Positions 1 through 6,256 of a DNA stretch of 7,414 bases are shown here, piece after piece. Under the pieces are notes generated by a model that was not told where the DNA came from, did not search any database, and was given only the letters and a program-made list of their open reading frames with translations. A program made the position numbers and the translations under genes. The stretch is from an uncultured Desulfovibrio sp. (GTDB taxonomy: Bacteria; Desulfobacterota; Desulfovibrionia; Desulfovibrionales; Desulfovibrionaceae), in assembly GCA_946490455.1 (NCBI GenBank), contig CAMLXE010000086.1, positions 1 to 7,414 of the forward strand, in the 5' to 3' direction. Position 1 is the first letter of the stretch; each line of letters starts with the position of its first letter.

Positions 1-756
1 CTCTTCATATTCTTCTGCCGTAATGACCTGATCGGCAAGGCCGGAGGCCCGTCCCATGGGGACAAGCAGGAAAATATGCCATGCAGCAGCGCCAACTCGC
101 TCGCACAATTCAAATATCTTCTTGAAATCGTGGAGATTGTTCTTTGTTACTGTGGTATTGATCTGAAATTCCACACCAGCTTTCTTCAGATATTCAATAC
201 CGCGCATGGATGCCTCAAAGGCTCCCGGTACTCCACGAAAGGCATCATGCGTTTCCGCATTGTAGCCATCAATGGAAATGGAACAGCGCTGCACGCCGGC
301 CTCACGAATCATGGCAGCATTTTCCGGTGTGATGAGCGTTCCGTTGGGCGACATGACACAACGCAGCCCCTTGCCTGTTGCATAGGCAATCAGCTCATAC
401 ACATCGGAGCGCATCATGGGATCGCCACCGGTGAAAATGATGATCGGATTCCCGACCTCCGGAAAGGTATCAATCAGAGCCTTGGCTTCAGCGGTGGAAA
501 GTTCCCCCGGATAGGGTTCCGGATGAGCCTCGGCCCGACAATGCCGACATGCCAGATTGCAGGAACGGGTCACTTCCCAGGCAATCAGCCGACATGCCGG
601 AGAACCGTCCTCCAGCGTCCGGGGAGGCATCCCGCCAGGGTGCCCGGAAGTTTTTCCCCCCGGATGGCAAGCCGCAGAATGTCCTGCTCCCGGATGCTGC
701 CCCTCATGGCGCTGAGACTCGTCACCGAGTCCGCAGGGAGGTTCATGACAGATCAT
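1..756 (-). CDS. ahbD: AhbD-type radical SAM heme b synthase (3' end beyond window)
   Basis: Probable AdoMet-dependent heme synthase, which oxidatively decarboxylates two propionates of Fe-coproporphyrin III to vinyls, giving heme b in the cytoplasm. The 252 visible codons are open to the window edge; the C-terminal auxiliary-cluster region is missing. The radical SAM motif CNLACRHC gives Cys66, Cys70 and Cys73 as [4Fe-4S] ligands, preceded by LIAWEVTRS. The usual GGE motif is TGGDP (109-113). SISIDG (159-164) and FRGVPGAFE (173-181) follow the radical SAM core. The first 45 or so residues are unusual: six His (4, 17, 21, 26, 31, 39), three Cys (3, 8, 30) and many Gly and Pro. The start was chosen because its ATG overlaps the hemB stop as ATGA with AAGGAAGG upstream; the next in-frame Met at 43 would remove the His-rich part. 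AhbD rather than AhbC is assigned from remembered family sequence and by contrast with the AhbC-like neighbour at 1801-2988. Confidence 0.85.
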   Translation of the reverse strand, partial: MICHEPPCGLGDESQRHEGQHPGAGHSAACHPGGKTSGHPGGMPPRTLEDGSPACRLIAWEVTRSCNLACRHCRAEAHPEPYPGELSTAEAKALIDTFPEVGNPIIIFTGGDPMMRSDVYELIAYATGKGLRCVMSPNGTLITPENAAMIREAGVQRCSISIDGYNAETHDAFRGVPGAFEASMRGIEYLKKAGVEFQINTTVTKNNLHDFKKIFELCERVGAAAWHIFLLVPMGRASGLADQVITAEEYEE

Positions 757-1745
757 CGTACCCATCCTTCCTTCAGAGCCTGTTCCGTATAGTAGGTCAT
801 GATGATTTTGGCTCCAGACCGCCGGATTCCAAGCAGCGATTCCATGGCTACCGCCTTTTCATCAATCCAGCCGTTCAGCGCTGCAGCTCTGATCATGGAG
901 TATTCACCGCTCACCTGATAGGCAGCCACGGGAACGTCAAAATTATCACGGATCAGCCGGATAATATCCTGATAGGGACCGGCAGGCTTGACCATAATAA
1001 TGTCGGCGCCCTCGGCGATGTCGGCAGACGCTTCACGCATGGCTTCTACAGCATTTCCCGGATCCATCTGATATGTCTTGCGATCTCCATGATGCGGAGT
1101 GGACTCGGCAGCATCACGGAATGGTCCGTAAAAGGCAGAAGCGTATTTTACGGCATAGGACATGATGGGAATATTGACGAAGCCGGCCCCGTCAAGCGCT
1201 GCCCGGATGGCCTGTACACGACCATCCATCATATCGGAGGGGGCAACAAGATCAGCTCCTGCCTCGACATGGCTCAGGGCCGTTTTGGCAATCAGCTCCA
1301 GGGTGGGATCGTTCTCCACCTCTCCGCAGGTATCGCCCTGCCGCAAAATACCGCAATGGCCGTGCGAAGTGTATTCACACAGGCATACATCTGTCGCGAC
1401 CTGAAGTTGAGGCCATCTGGCCTTGAGCATCCGCACGGCCCGCTGAACGATTCCATCCGGCGCATAGGCTTCGGTAGCGTACTCATCCTTGCTTTTGGGA
1501 ATTCCAAACAGCATGAGTGAGCGCAATCCGCTATCGACAGCGGCCTCCACCTTCCTTTCAAGCTGCTTCAGCGAAAGCTGGCACTGCCCCGGCATGGAAG
1601 GAATTTCCCTCATGAAAGCTTCATCCGGGGTATCCACCACAAAATAGAGCATCATGAGATCGGAAGCCGAAAGGCTTGTTTCCCGTACCATTTCCCGAAT
1701 AACGGGATTACGCCGCAAACGGCGTCCACGATAAAATTCGTTCAT
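753..1745 (-). CDS. hemB: Porphobilinogen synthase (delta-aminolevulinic acid dehydratase)
   Basis: Condenses two 5-aminolevulinate molecules to porphobilinogen, the first common step of siroheme, cobalamin and heme synthesis. The 330-residue length is normal for the family. Both Schiff-base lysines are present: Lys200 in SYAVKYASAFYGPFRDAA and Lys253 in IIMVKPAGPYQD. The metal site DVCLCEYTSHGHCG supplies Cys121, Cys123 and Cys131, so this is the zinc-binding type rather than the Asp-rich magnesium type. The N-terminal RGRRLRRNPVIREMVRET arm and the C-terminal ESLLGIRRSGAKIIMTYYT are typical. An AAAGGA ribosome binding site (1753-1758) precedes the ATG. It lies 55 bases after ahbC, and its TGA overlaps the ahbD ATG, so ahbD translation is probably coupled to it. 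Placement between two Ahb enzymes ties this copy to heme synthesis, although siroheme and cobalamin also need its product. Confidence 0.97.
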   Translation of the reverse strand: MNEFYRGRRLRRNPVIREMVRETSLSASDLMMLYFVVDTPDEAFMREIPSMPGQCQLSLKQLERKVEAAVDSGLRSLMLFGIPKSKDEYATEAYAPDGIVQRAVRMLKARWPQLQVATDVCLCEYTSHGHCGILRQGDTCGEVENDPTLELIAKTALSHVEAGADLVAPSDMMDGRVQAIRAALDGAGFVNIPIMSYAVKYASAFYGPFRDAAESTPHHGDRKTYQMDPGNAVEAMREASADIAEGADIIMVKPAGPYQDIIRLIRDNFDVPVAAYQVSGEYSMIRAAALNGWIDEKAVAMESLLGIRRSGAKIIMTYYTEQALKEGWVR

Positions 1746-1800
1746 TTTGCTGTCCTTTCAGGAAACATCCTGCACGTTACAGAAGCAATAACACTGAAAC

Positions 1801-2988
1801 CTATTCCGGGCGCCGAATTTCGTCATCCGTAAGATAACAGGCCGGATCTTCTGCCCAGGGATCGCCATAGTATGCTTCCGCACGTGAACGGAAATTGCCG
1901 CCGCAGATATTCAGGAAACGGCAGCCTGCGCAGCGTCCACGCACATGTGCCTTCTTGTTCTTCATCTTGTGCAACAGCTCAATGGTGGGGTCATCCCATA
2001 TTTCGGAGAACGGACGTTCGAGCACGTTGCCAAAGACATGGTTGCGCCAGAACTGATCCGCATGCACCTTTCCATCCCACGAAATGCAGCCTATGCCGCG
2101 GCCGGAGCTGTTGCCTTCGTTGAACTGAAGCAGCTTGAACACTTCTTCAGCCCGTTTCGGATCTTCCCTGCGCAGACGCATCCAGACGTAGGGACCATCA
2201 GCATGGTTGTCCACGGTAAGAACCTCTGTCGGACGCCCTTCCTCAAACAGGGTCCGGGTCTCATCCATGATCAGGTCCACCACGGCACGCGTTTCCGCAT
2301 GATTCAGGTCTTCCTTGATCAGTTCGGAACCACGTCCCGAATACACCAGATGGTAGAAACAGATACGCGGCACTTCAAGCTCACGGAGCAATTTGAAGAC
2401 CTTGGGGATTTCAACCACATTGCGCTTGTTGATGGTAAACCGGAACCCGACCTTGAGCCCTTCGGCCTTGCAGTTTTCAACGCCCTGCAACGCTTTCTTG
2501 TACGAATTGGGCACGCCGCGGAACCTGTCATGGACTTCTTCCGCACCGTCCAGAGAAATCCCCACATAGGACAGATTGATGGCCTTGAGTTCACGTGCCT
2601 TTTCACGGGTAATCAGCGTACCGTTGGTTGAAATGACAGCCCGCATTCCCTTTTCGGTGGCATAGGCGGCAAGCTCGGGCAGGTCCTGCCGAACCAGAGG
2701 TTCCCCTCCGGAAAACAGCATGACAGGAGCACCATAGGCGGCAAGGTCATCAATAATGGCCTTTCCCTGTTCTGTCGAAATCTCATCCTTTCCATCAGGG
2801 TCAACGGCCTGTGCGTAGCAGTGCACGCACTTCAGATTGCAGCGACGGGTCATGTTCCAGACCACAACCGGCTTTTTGTCCTCGGAGAACTGAAGCAGAT
2901 GCGAAGGAAGCTGACCGGACTGACGCCCATAGCGCAGGGCATCGGAAGCTTCCACCTGACCACAGTACAATTTGGATATGCCTATCAT
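1801..2988 (-). CDS. ahbC: AhbC-type radical SAM enzyme (12,18-didecarboxysiroheme deacetylase)
   Basis: Probable Fe-coproporphyrin III synthase of the alternative heme pathway, which removes two acetate side chains from 12,18-didecarboxysiroheme. The 395-residue protein starts MIGISKLYCG, which I recall as typical of this family. The radical SAM motif CNLKCVHC gives Cys50, Cys54 and Cys57; the SAM-binding motif is SGGEP (93-97), followed by ISTNGT (119-124) and GISLDG (143-148). A SPASM/Twitch-like C-terminal part holds Cys301, Cys353, Cys356, Cys362 (in RCAGCRFLNICGG) and Cys384, enough for an auxiliary iron-sulfur cluster. A strong AAAGGAG stands five bases before the ATG. It follows mnmA by 33 bases and precedes hemB by 55. 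AhbC versus AhbD was settled by remembered family sequence and by the presence of a distinct AhbD-like gene two places downstream; the radical SAM identity itself is certain. Confidence 0.88.
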   Translation of the reverse strand: MIGISKLYCGQVEASDALRYGRQSGQLPSHLLQFSEDKKPVVVWNMTRRCNLKCVHCYAQAVDPDGKDEISTEQGKAIIDDLAAYGAPVMLFSGGEPLVRQDLPELAAYATEKGMRAVISTNGTLITREKARELKAINLSYVGISLDGAEEVHDRFRGVPNSYKKALQGVENCKAEGLKVGFRFTINKRNVVEIPKVFKLLRELEVPRICFYHLVYSGRGSELIKEDLNHAETRAVVDLIMDETRTLFEEGRPTEVLTVDNHADGPYVWMRLRREDPKRAEEVFKLLQFNEGNSSGRGIGCISWDGKVHADQFWRNHVFGNVLERPFSEIWDDPTIELLHKMKNKKAHVRGRCAGCRFLNICGGNFRSRAEAYYGDPWAEDPACYLTDDEIRRPE

Positions 2989-3004
2989 GAAAACTCCTTT
3001 GGAG

Positions 3005-3032
3005 ATTATAACATCTAAAAATCATCTGTCCT
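3005..3032 (-). promoter_or_regulatory. Possible internal promoter for ahbC-hemB-ahbD
   Basis: A perfect TATAAT (3005-3010) lies between mnmA and ahbC, 16 bases after AGGACA (3027-3032), which matches four of six -35 bases. Transcription would start almost at the ahbC ribosome binding site, leaving a very short leader, so this may be chance. Confidence 0.3.
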
Positions 3033-4095
3033 TGCGGATAATGCCTCCAGCCAGCACATAGCCATGTTCATCAAACACGGCGACAAGCTGTCCCGGAGCA
3101 TAAGGAAGCTGAGGAGAATGGAACCTGACGAGCATTCGGGCCGTACCGTCAGTACCATCCGGGCCTCCCCCCACCAGATGCACGTCTGCCGGGATGGCCT
3201 TCTGCCGATACCGGACCCGAACCCACAGGTCATTGGGCCAGAGAGCAGGAGGCACCACAAAATTCAGTTCATCCGCGGCACAGCTGTTTACAGGCAGCGC
3301 TGCCGCAGTTCCCAGCAGCAGGGCATTGCGTGTACGGTCCTTGCCGATGACATACAGAGGTTCCTTCCAGGAGACCCCCAGTCCGCGACGCTGTCCTTCG
3401 GTATATTGCCATAATCCACCGTGCCTGCCTACCACGAGACCATCTTCCAGCACCATCGGGCCACCGGCGGGAAGTCTGACGCCCGAAGCCTTCAGAAAGC
3501 TGCGGTAATCATCATCGGGAATAAAGCAGATCTCCTGACTTTCCCCGGGCAGGGGAACGGGAAGTCCCCACGCCTCAAGGGTATCCCGGACCGCACTCTT
3601 GCGCGTCGTTCCCAGAGGGAAAACCGCCCTGTGCAGACGCGCGGCAGGAACAAGTGCCAGAAAATAACTCTGATCCTTGGTTTCATCCTCCCCCTGTCGC
3701 AATGCCAGCCCATAACGGGGATGCGTCTCAAGCCGGACATAATGTCCGGTGGCAAGCTGATCCGCACCAAGACGCTCTGCCTCATCAAGCAGAAGGCCGA
3801 ACTTGATTTGCGCGTTACAGCGCACGCAGGGATTGGGAGTTCGCCCGGACACATAGGCATCCACAAAGGGCCGGATGATCAGCGCCTCGAACTGTTCGCG
3901 CAGATCAAGCACATGGAACTCGACACCCAGTTCCCGGCAGCGGGCTTCAAGCGCCGGTACGGGATCGCTTTCCGGCTCAGTATCCCTGAAACGGGCATGA
4001 ATGGCCAAAATATCCCGTGCAGGTCTCTCTCTGCACAGAGAGGCCAGAGCGTACAGGCTGTCAGCGCCACCGCTCACGGCTACGGCAATGCTCAT
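3022..4095 (-). CDS. mnmA: tRNA-specific 2-thiouridylase MnmA
   Basis: Adenylates and then thiolates C2 of U34 in tRNAs reading Lys, Glu and Gln codons, with sulfur from a cysteine desulfurase relay. At 357 residues it has the usual family length. The PP-loop SGGADS (8-13) binds ATP; GHYVRLE (117-123), KDQSYFL (140-146), CFIPDDDYRSFL (190-201) and GQRRGLGV (234-241) are family motifs, and the C-terminal beta-barrel ends with SPQLPYAPGQLVAVF. In the active-site loop the usual NPDxxCN reads NPCVRCN (88-94). Cys93 matches the catalytic position known in E. coli (Cys102), Cys90 replaces the Asp (Asp99), and Cys190 is the second essential Cys (Cys199). This makes a CxxC plus Cys triad like that of iron-sulfur-dependent thiolases. 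The N-terminal part after the PP-loop is shorter and more divergent than in E. coli. AGGAG lies five bases before the ATG. It is the first gene of the leftward operon with ahbC, hemB and ahbD. Confidence 0.93.
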   Translation of the reverse strand: MSIAVAVSGGADSLYALASLCRERPARDILAIHARFRDTEPESDPVPALEARCRELGVEFHVLDLREQFEALIIRPFVDAYVSGRTPNPCVRCNAQIKFGLLLDEAERLGADQLATGHYVRLETHPRYGLALRQGEDETKDQSYFLALVPAARLHRAVFPLGTTRKSAVRDTLEAWGLPVPLPGESQEICFIPDDDYRSFLKASGVRLPAGGPMVLEDGLVVGRHGGLWQYTEGQRRGLGVSWKEPLYVIGKDRTRNALLLGTAAALPVNSCAADELNFVVPPALWPNDLWVRVRYRQKAIPADVHLVGGGPDGTDGTARMLVRFHSPQLPYAPGQLVAVFDEHGYVLAGGIIRKDR

Positions 4096-4182
4096 GGGGA
4101 CTCCTCATGTTCTCCACCACGGTGATAATCCGGATTTTTCTCGTTCTGCGGGAACCTTTTCAGCAGAATCTCCTTTTACCAC

Positions 4183-4218
4183 AAAAAAAAATGAAGGGAT
4201 AGAGCGACCCAGCTCCCC
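4183..4218 (-). terminator. Possible attenuator or second terminator in the mnmA leader
   Basis: Read leftward, GGGGAGC pairs with GCTC and CCC around a TGGGTC loop, with a three-base TAT bulge, followed by TTCA and nine T. The stem is imperfect. AGGGAT at 4255-4260, upstream in the transcript, can pair instead with ATCCCT at 4195-4200 and would break the stem, as in attenuators. It ends 87 bases before the mnmA ATG. It could also be a backup terminator for purA read-through. Confidence 0.4.
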
Positions 4219-4353
4219 GACCGGAAGCGTCCTGTCGCCATCTGAAACGACGGGATCCCTGCCCGGAGAACATGTTACCAGGTCAATGTCATGAGGCGCC
4301 ATCTCCCTGCACGCTTCATGCGTTCAGACTGCCAAAAGCTTCATTCATAGCCG

Positions 4354-4391
4354 CGCATGATGCTGGCCTGAGCAGCATGGGGCGTTTTTTT
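4354..4391 (+). terminator. Weak terminator-like hairpin facing right
   Basis: On the plus strand ATGCTG (4360-4365) pairs with CAGCAT (4373-4378). A three-base internal loop and a CGC/GCG outer stem lead directly into seven T. No plus-strand gene lies before it, so its role is unclear; it might stop antisense transcripts heading toward purA. Confidence 0.3.
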
Positions 4392-4585
4392 CGGATAGCG
4401 GGGAACGCACGGGGACTTTTCGTCTGGCGAAGAAAAGGACGGTCTTCTTTCTGACGAACCTCCGCCTTAATGAACGCCGGATTCCAGACCAGAAGAAACA
4501 TAACGCTTCATCTCTCGGCACGCTTTCCTCAAACAGGCCAACCACAACAGGACATGCACAGGCAATGCTCCTGGACCACCCATAC

Positions 4586-4622
4586 AAAAAAGGCTCCCTC
4601 TGCCACGAAGGCAGGGGGAGCC
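4586..4622 (-). terminator. Intrinsic terminator of purA
   Basis: Read leftward, a 13-position stem (arms 4610-4622 and 4592-4604) closes a TTCGT loop and is followed at once by six T. Twelve of thirteen positions pair, with one C-A mismatch. It begins 22 bases after the purA stop codon. Confidence 0.92.
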
Positions 4623-4644
4623 GTTCTTCTGAAAAACTGTTCTG

Positions 4645-5922
4645 TTACCGGAAAATGGTCTGATTGCGGTCAGGTCCCACGGAAACCATGGAAACCGGCA
4701 CACCGAAAAGCTGTTCCAGACGCTCAACATAGGCACGAGCGGCAGCAGGCAGCTCCTCCCATGTCCTGCAGGCCGAGAGGTCTTCCTTCCAGCCGGGCAT
4801 GCTTTCATATACGGGAGTCACATGTTCCAGAGCCCCACCTTCCTGAGGCGGATACTTGATATGCTTTCCCTTGTACTCGTAGGCCACGCACAGCTTGATT
4901 TCTTCAAAGCCGGAAAGGACATCAAGCTTGGTCAGAGCAATATCGGTCAGGCCGTTCAGGCGGACGCTCTCGCGCAGGACCACGATATCCTGCCAGCCGC
5001 AACGCCGTGGCCGACCGGTCGTTACCCCGAACTCACCACCGCTTGTCCGCAGAAGATCTCCCGTGGCATCATGCAGCTCTGTCGGGAAAGGTCCTTCACC
5101 CACGCGGGTGGTATAGGCCTTCAGAATGCCGATAATGCGGTCAAGCCTGTTGGGACCGATACCACTGCCTGCCGCTGCGTTTCCGGACACCGTATTGGAA
5201 GAGGTCACGAAGGGATAGGTCCCATGATCAATATCGAGATGGATTCCCTGCGCCCCTTCAAACAGGACGCTCTTTCCGGCCGCCCAGGCCTCTTCGAGTT
5301 CGGAAGAAACATCCGTCAGATAGGGAACAAAACGGGGAGCCACGGCCATGACTTCGTCAAAAACGGCGTCTGCAGACAGAGGTTCAATCCCGTACAGTGC
5401 GGAGAAGAGCACATTCTTTTCCAGCAGGGCGGCTTCGATCTTCGACCGGAGGAGTTCAGGATCGGCCAGATCCGAAGCGCGAACGCCTACACGGGCGACC
5501 TTGTCCTCATAGCAGGGGCCGATTCCCCGACCTGTCGTACCGATCTTGTTGCCTTCAAGCTTTTTCTCACGGGCCTGATCAAGAACCTTATGATAGGGCA
5601 TGATCAGGTGTGCCTTGGAGCTGATCTTGAGACGCACCGGAGACACATCCACGCCCTGAACAATCAGCGTATCCAGTTCCTGAATGAACACAATGGGGTC
5701 AAGAACAACACCATTGCCAATCAGACAGACCTTGCCTTCATGCAGGATACCGGAGGGGACAAGATGCAGCGCAGATTTCTTGCCGTCCACGATTACGGTA
5801 TGGCCGGCATTATTTCCACCCTGAAAGCGGACCACATAATCGATTTCCCGGCTCAACAGATCGACAAACTTTCCTTTTCCCTCGTCGCCCCATTGGACGC
5901 CGACGACCACCACATTGGACAT
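4645..5922 (-). CDS. purA: Adenylosuccinate synthetase
   Basis: Makes adenylosuccinate from IMP, aspartate and GTP, the first committed step from IMP to AMP. The 425-residue length is standard. WGDEGKGK (11-18) holds catalytic Asp13 and the phosphate loop, and NNAGHT (37-42) holds His41. IGTTGRGIGP (127-136), FEGAQG (221-226), TTRVGEGPFPTE (271-282), TGRPRRCGW (302-310) and TKLD (331-334) are the IMP- and GTP-site motifs. The reading frame is open further upstream to an ATG at 6024, but MSNVVVVGVQ is the family N-terminus and AAGGAG lies six bases before the ATG at 5922, so the longer start is rejected. A sigma70-like promoter at 6030-6058 and an intrinsic terminator at 4586-4622 suggest it can be its own transcription unit. 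The small gene upstream may also read into it. Confidence 0.98.
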   Translation of the reverse strand: MSNVVVVGVQWGDEGKGKFVDLLSREIDYVVRFQGGNNAGHTVIVDGKKSALHLVPSGILHEGKVCLIGNGVVLDPIVFIQELDTLIVQGVDVSPVRLKISSKAHLIMPYHKVLDQAREKKLEGNKIGTTGRGIGPCYEDKVARVGVRASDLADPELLRSKIEAALLEKNVLFSALYGIEPLSADAVFDEVMAVAPRFVPYLTDVSSELEEAWAAGKSVLFEGAQGIHLDIDHGTYPFVTSSNTVSGNAAAGSGIGPNRLDRIIGILKAYTTRVGEGPFPTELHDATGDLLRTSGGEFGVTTGRPRRCGWQDIVVLRESVRLNGLTDIALTKLDVLSGFEEIKLCVAYEYKGKHIKYPPQEGGALEHVTPVYESMPGWKEDLSACRTWEELPAAARAYVERLEQLFGVPVSMVSVGPDRNQTIFR

Positions 5923-5928
5923 GGGCCA

Positions 5929-5934
5929 CTCCTT
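5929..5934 (-). promoter_or_regulatory. Ribosome binding site deciding the purA start
   Basis: AAGGAG lies six bases before the ATG at 5922 and supports this start over the in-frame ATG at 6024. Confidence 0.85.
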
Positions 5935-6022
5935 GAACAAAATACCTGTATTCGGCGTTATCCACGCCAAGGCGAAAGTTCCCCGCCAAAGCCCGCTTCC
6001 GGACTTGTCCGCATGAAAACCC

Positions 6023-6032
6023 ACTGTACAGT
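6023..6032. repeat. Perfect palindrome ACTGTACAGT at the purA promoter
   Basis: A 10-base perfect palindrome overlaps the end of the purA -10 box and the expected start site, a usual place for a repressor operator. No regulator with this site is known to me for purA in this group. Confidence 0.45.
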
Positions 6033-6058
6033 TTACCGGGCTTCTTCCAATGCGTCAA
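6030..6058 (-). promoter_or_regulatory. Probable sigma70 promoter of purA
   Basis: TTGACG (6053-6058) matches five of six -35 bases and is separated by exactly 17 bases from TAAACT (6030-6035), which matches four of six -10 bases. Transcription would start near 6023, about 100 bases before the purA ATG. Confidence 0.6.
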
Positions 6059-6197
6059 CGGAAATTCTGAAATAAAAAGTCTGCCTGTTTCCCGGCTTTT
6101 CACAGGTCTGATTCCGCACCGCGCGCCTGCCCATAAGAAATAGCTCCGGCACCCCAGGCCACCCCTGAAAAAGACGTCCCCCTTCACCTCCCGACAA

Positions 6198-6229
6198 GGG
6201 CTGCCTGTTTCATTGCCGAAAAGCAGCCC
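6198..6229 (-). repeat. Stem-loop downstream of the unknown gene
   Basis: Seven-base arms GGGCTGC and GCAGCCC flank an 18-base loop, in which TTTC and GAAA can pair further. It begins 28 bases after the stop codon of the unknown gene but lacks a following T tract, so it is not a standard intrinsic terminator. It may stabilise the 3' end of the transcript. Confidence 0.45.
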
Positions 6230-6256
6230 GGAAAGTTGAAGGCTACCGGCAGGAAT

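Larger units (their letters stand above)
4096..4585 (-). promoter_or_regulatory. Long non-coding leader region upstream of mnmA
   Basis: About 490 bases between the purA terminator and mnmA hold no gene I can support. Short open frames exist on both strands, but none has a convincing ribosome binding site, codon pattern or recognisable product. The region must contain the promoter of the mnmA-ahbC-hemB-ahbD operon, yet I found no good -35/-10 pair on the minus strand. Visible structure includes a hairpin with a T9 tract (4183-4218), a stem TTCTGC/GCAGAA nearer mnmA (4143-4167), the palindromes GGGATCCC (4252-4259) and AACATGTT (4269-4276), and a right-facing terminator-like hairpin (4354-4391). 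I saw no known riboswitch core motif. Confidence 0.5.
5923..6256. other. Non-coding stretch between the unknown gene and purA
   Basis: These 334 bases hold no supportable gene. The part nearest purA carries its promoter and a leader of about 100 bases containing a GGCGT/ACGCC hairpin with a GGATA loop. The distal part carries an inverted repeat at 6198-6229 and an 11-base direct repeat CTGCCTGTTTC at 6081-6091 and 6201-6211, exactly 120 bases apart. Long open frames crossing it are continuations of purA shadows. Confidence 0.6.

Noticed and set aside
549..1520. 323-codon plus-strand open frame antisense to hemB and ahbD
   Set aside because: It is a shadow of two well-identified genes, with no plausible protein features.
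4260..4320. Resemblance of gttaccaggtca to part of the 4.5S (SRP) RNA
   Set aside because: The conserved apical loop sequence around GGAAG and AGCAGCC is missing and no matching long stem is present, so the short match is chance.
4316..4501. 61-codon minus-strand open frame in the mnmA leader
   Set aside because: Basic low-information product, no spaced ribosome binding site and no recognisable family.
4470..4859. 129-codon plus-strand open frame over the purA 3' end and terminator
   Set aside because: It runs through the purA terminator and antisense to purA, with no supporting start signal or domain.
5923..6024. N-terminal extension of PurA by 34 residues
   Set aside because: The family N-terminus MSNVVVVGVQ begins at 5922 with a good ribosome binding site; the extension lacks one and would cover most of the leader.
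4822..6075. 417-codon plus-strand open frame antisense to purA
   Set aside because: It lies opposite a gene with all catalytic motifs, and its product has no recognisable domain. Long antisense frames are common over GC-rich genes.
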